Below are positions 62,230 through 64,000 of a DNA stretch of 64,000 bases, piece by piece. A program made the translations under genes and the position numbers. The stretch covers positions 620,001 through 684,000 of the forward strand of contig JAUIMM010001994.1 in NCBI GenBank assembly GCA_031769625.1, in the 5' to 3' direction. Position 1 is the first letter of the stretch. Each line of letters starts with the position of its first letter. The notes under the pieces were generated by a model that made no database searches, was not told the DNA's origin, and saw only the letters and a list, made by a program, of their open reading frames with translations. Origin of the DNA: Taudactylus pleione. Its lineage: Eukaryota > Chordata > Amphibia > Anura > Myobatrachidae.

Positions 62230-64000
62230 ACCTGTGATTTTCTTGAGGTTGTGGTTATGCACTACAGCGCTGTCTAGAAGTAAGGCTTCCCTGTATTGGA
62301 TCATGGTAGATTTTTCCACAGTACCAATCAAAACCTATTGGCTGCAGCAGTACAGCTTCATGCCATTAGGCCTGAAGTGACCTATGGGAGTGCTCCAATC
62401 ATTCAAGAAACTGCAAAAATGCACTGGGCACAGGAGCCTCATTTCTCCCCATCAAGTCAGAACCATGAAGCCCATCTTTGACATCCATGGCACCAAAAGG
62501 CTCCTTAGAATACAAGGGTCTGCAGGCTCCCATCCAACACTAGGCTTGGGAACAAACTCCAACTTTATTACATCACATACAAAAGTAGCCATGTAACATG
62601 TGGAAGAAAGGAACAGAAATCATAACTACCATTAGGGGTAGTATAAATCATATGCCATTACAATTAAGGAGACCATTTATTTAAAAAAAATGGCTCCAGG
62701 GATCAAGGGTGCTCATGGGTCCCACTAGTATTGGTGAAGGGGGACCTGAAGATTCATTTTTTTCCCCTCAATGGGGGCCATTTTGCTCTGAGGGGATGGG
62801 GAGAAATGAGGCCTATGCCCCCAGTGCTTGTTCTACAATCACATGTCAATACAACCTGCTGCTGCACTCACCTGTTTGCACTTTTGCATTTATAAACACT
62901 TCATATGATTCATTAAACAACTGATAAGAAGAGGAATGGTCTTTTGGTGTTGCATTGTGTCTCCATGTCTTGTCTCCATTTATCTGCCTCTATTCAGGCC
63001 TAATTCTGGGACTAAAGTCAAAGTCCCTGTAAAGTGGATGTATTTGCGGAGGATTGGCTAATTAAATAATGAATATATTTTATTGTTGTGTTATGATTAT
63101 CCAACCCCTATGACACTTCTGCAATGCCATTTGGAAATTGTTTATCAGGTCTCCTGTTTTTACTTTTTCGCACCATTGCAGGGGCAACCACATGGATACA
63201 ACTGTTGGAGGCATGAATTGCTCTCCTTTACTTCCAACAACTTGGATATTTGTTACATTTCTATATTGAGGCAAAATATGCTAGAGTAGTTCACATTTAC
63301 TATTCAGAAAATTTCTGTCATTTTTTTGAAAATATATTTTAGGTGTGTAATGCTTGAATTTTCCTAATTGTTTGACTTTGGACCAGCTGGAGGCATTCAT
63401 TTTCTCCATTTGCAAGAACAAGCAGTGATATGATGCATCTCGAGGTCTTTGTCTCCCTCAAGTGGGCTTCTTCAAGGAAGTGCAATGGTTATAAGCAGCA
63501 GTAGATTGTGACATCATAGAAGAATGTTGTTATATTGGCAGAATCTGCTAGCTGACTGTTTACATTCTAATGCGCCATGATGACTGCATGGCAGCCACTC
63601 CTGAACATTCTGTGGACAGTATGAACATTCCGTAGATTCATACTGTCCACAGAATGTTCAGGAGTGGCTGCCATGCAGTCATCATGGCGCATTAGAATGT
63701 AAACAGTCAGCTAGCAGATTCTGCCAATCATAACAACATTCTTCTATGACTGTCACAATCTACTGCTGCTTATAACCATTGCACTTCCTTGAAGAAGCCC
63801 ACTAGAGGGAGGGAAAGAAGTCTGCATATGTTAAATTGATAACATAGAGATGAATTGAAAAAAAAGTAATAATTCCAAGGCTCTAAATGACATTGAAATC
63901 CTCTGCTCTCTTTTGGTAACATTAAATCAAAGAAATTAAAGTATAGATTAAAAAGGAGAAGGAAAGCATGGGGGAAAATTGAACCAGGCCAAATGAAAAA
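61962..64000 (+). repeat. Macrosatellite unit 18, rearranged and cut by the window edge
   Basis: Normal from 61962 to about 63636, with a 50-bp TA tract at 62178-62227 and the AGAAGTAAGG/GAATGGTC class. The next 165 bp or so are an inverted copy of the preceding stretch instead of normal unit. Normal sequence resumes at GAGGGAGGGAAAG (about 63805) and runs to the window end, in the expected order. Confidence 0.95.
63461..63803. repeat. Inverted repeat (fold-back palindrome)
   Basis: The left arm 63461-63625 is the reverse complement of the right arm 63637-63803, with an 11-nt spacer (CATTCCGTAGA). The arms differ by two single-C insertions in the right arm (within CCAATCATAAC and ATGACTGTC). 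The right arm takes the place of about 165 bp of normal unit (equivalent of 13332-13498 in unit 1). Confidence 0.93.

Overview
The window is eukaryotic, repeat-dominated and AT-rich. It shows no operons, ribosome-binding sites or dense single-copy genes. I read it as vertebrate nuclear DNA, because its only convincing genes are APE-endonuclease, L1-superfamily non-LTR retrotransposons with a triple CCHC-knuckle ORF1. That combination is typical of the Tx1 branch known from frogs and fish. Amphibian or fish is the best guess; the species cannot be fixed from this sequence.

The backbone is a head-to-tail macrosatellite with a unit of about 2,645 bp. A partial unit lies at 4177-6217, and 18 further units run from 11637 to the right edge, all in the same orientation. 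Units differ by only a few substitutions, by the length of two (TA)n tracts, and by a 13-bp deletion shared by two neighbours. Diagnostic variants group adjacent units into blocks of two or three (for example 30218-38155 and 51398-56665), with some chimeric units. This is what unequal exchange or conversion would leave. No unit contains a reading frame I would call a gene.

Three LINE insertions interrupt the array. LINE-A (1-4176, minus strand, cut by the left edge) and LINE-B (41395-46682, minus strand, complete) are copies of one family. They differ by five substitutions over the 4.18 kb they share, and their 5' ends sit at the same base of the satellite unit although the flanking units belong to different variant classes. 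LINE-B has an intact ORF1 (505 aa), an intact ORF2 (1,130 aa) and a 26-nt poly(A), so it could be active. LINE-C (6218-11636, plus strand) is a related but distinct family. It has an intact ORF1, an ORF2 without an ATG and with a one-base frameshift near its C-terminus, a 3' UTR stem-loop, and a small target-site deletion.

At the far right (63461-63811) the last unit contains a fold-back palindrome with about 165-bp arms. One arm replaces a similar length of normal unit, with microhomology at the distal junction. This is either a template-switch rearrangement or an assembly artefact.

The most novel candidate is a Tx1-type LINE family that may insert site-specifically into this macrosatellite. 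The ORF1 protein would coat the element RNA. ORF2 would nick the target and reverse-transcribe from the nick, and the long, nearly uniform array would offer many equivalent landing sites.
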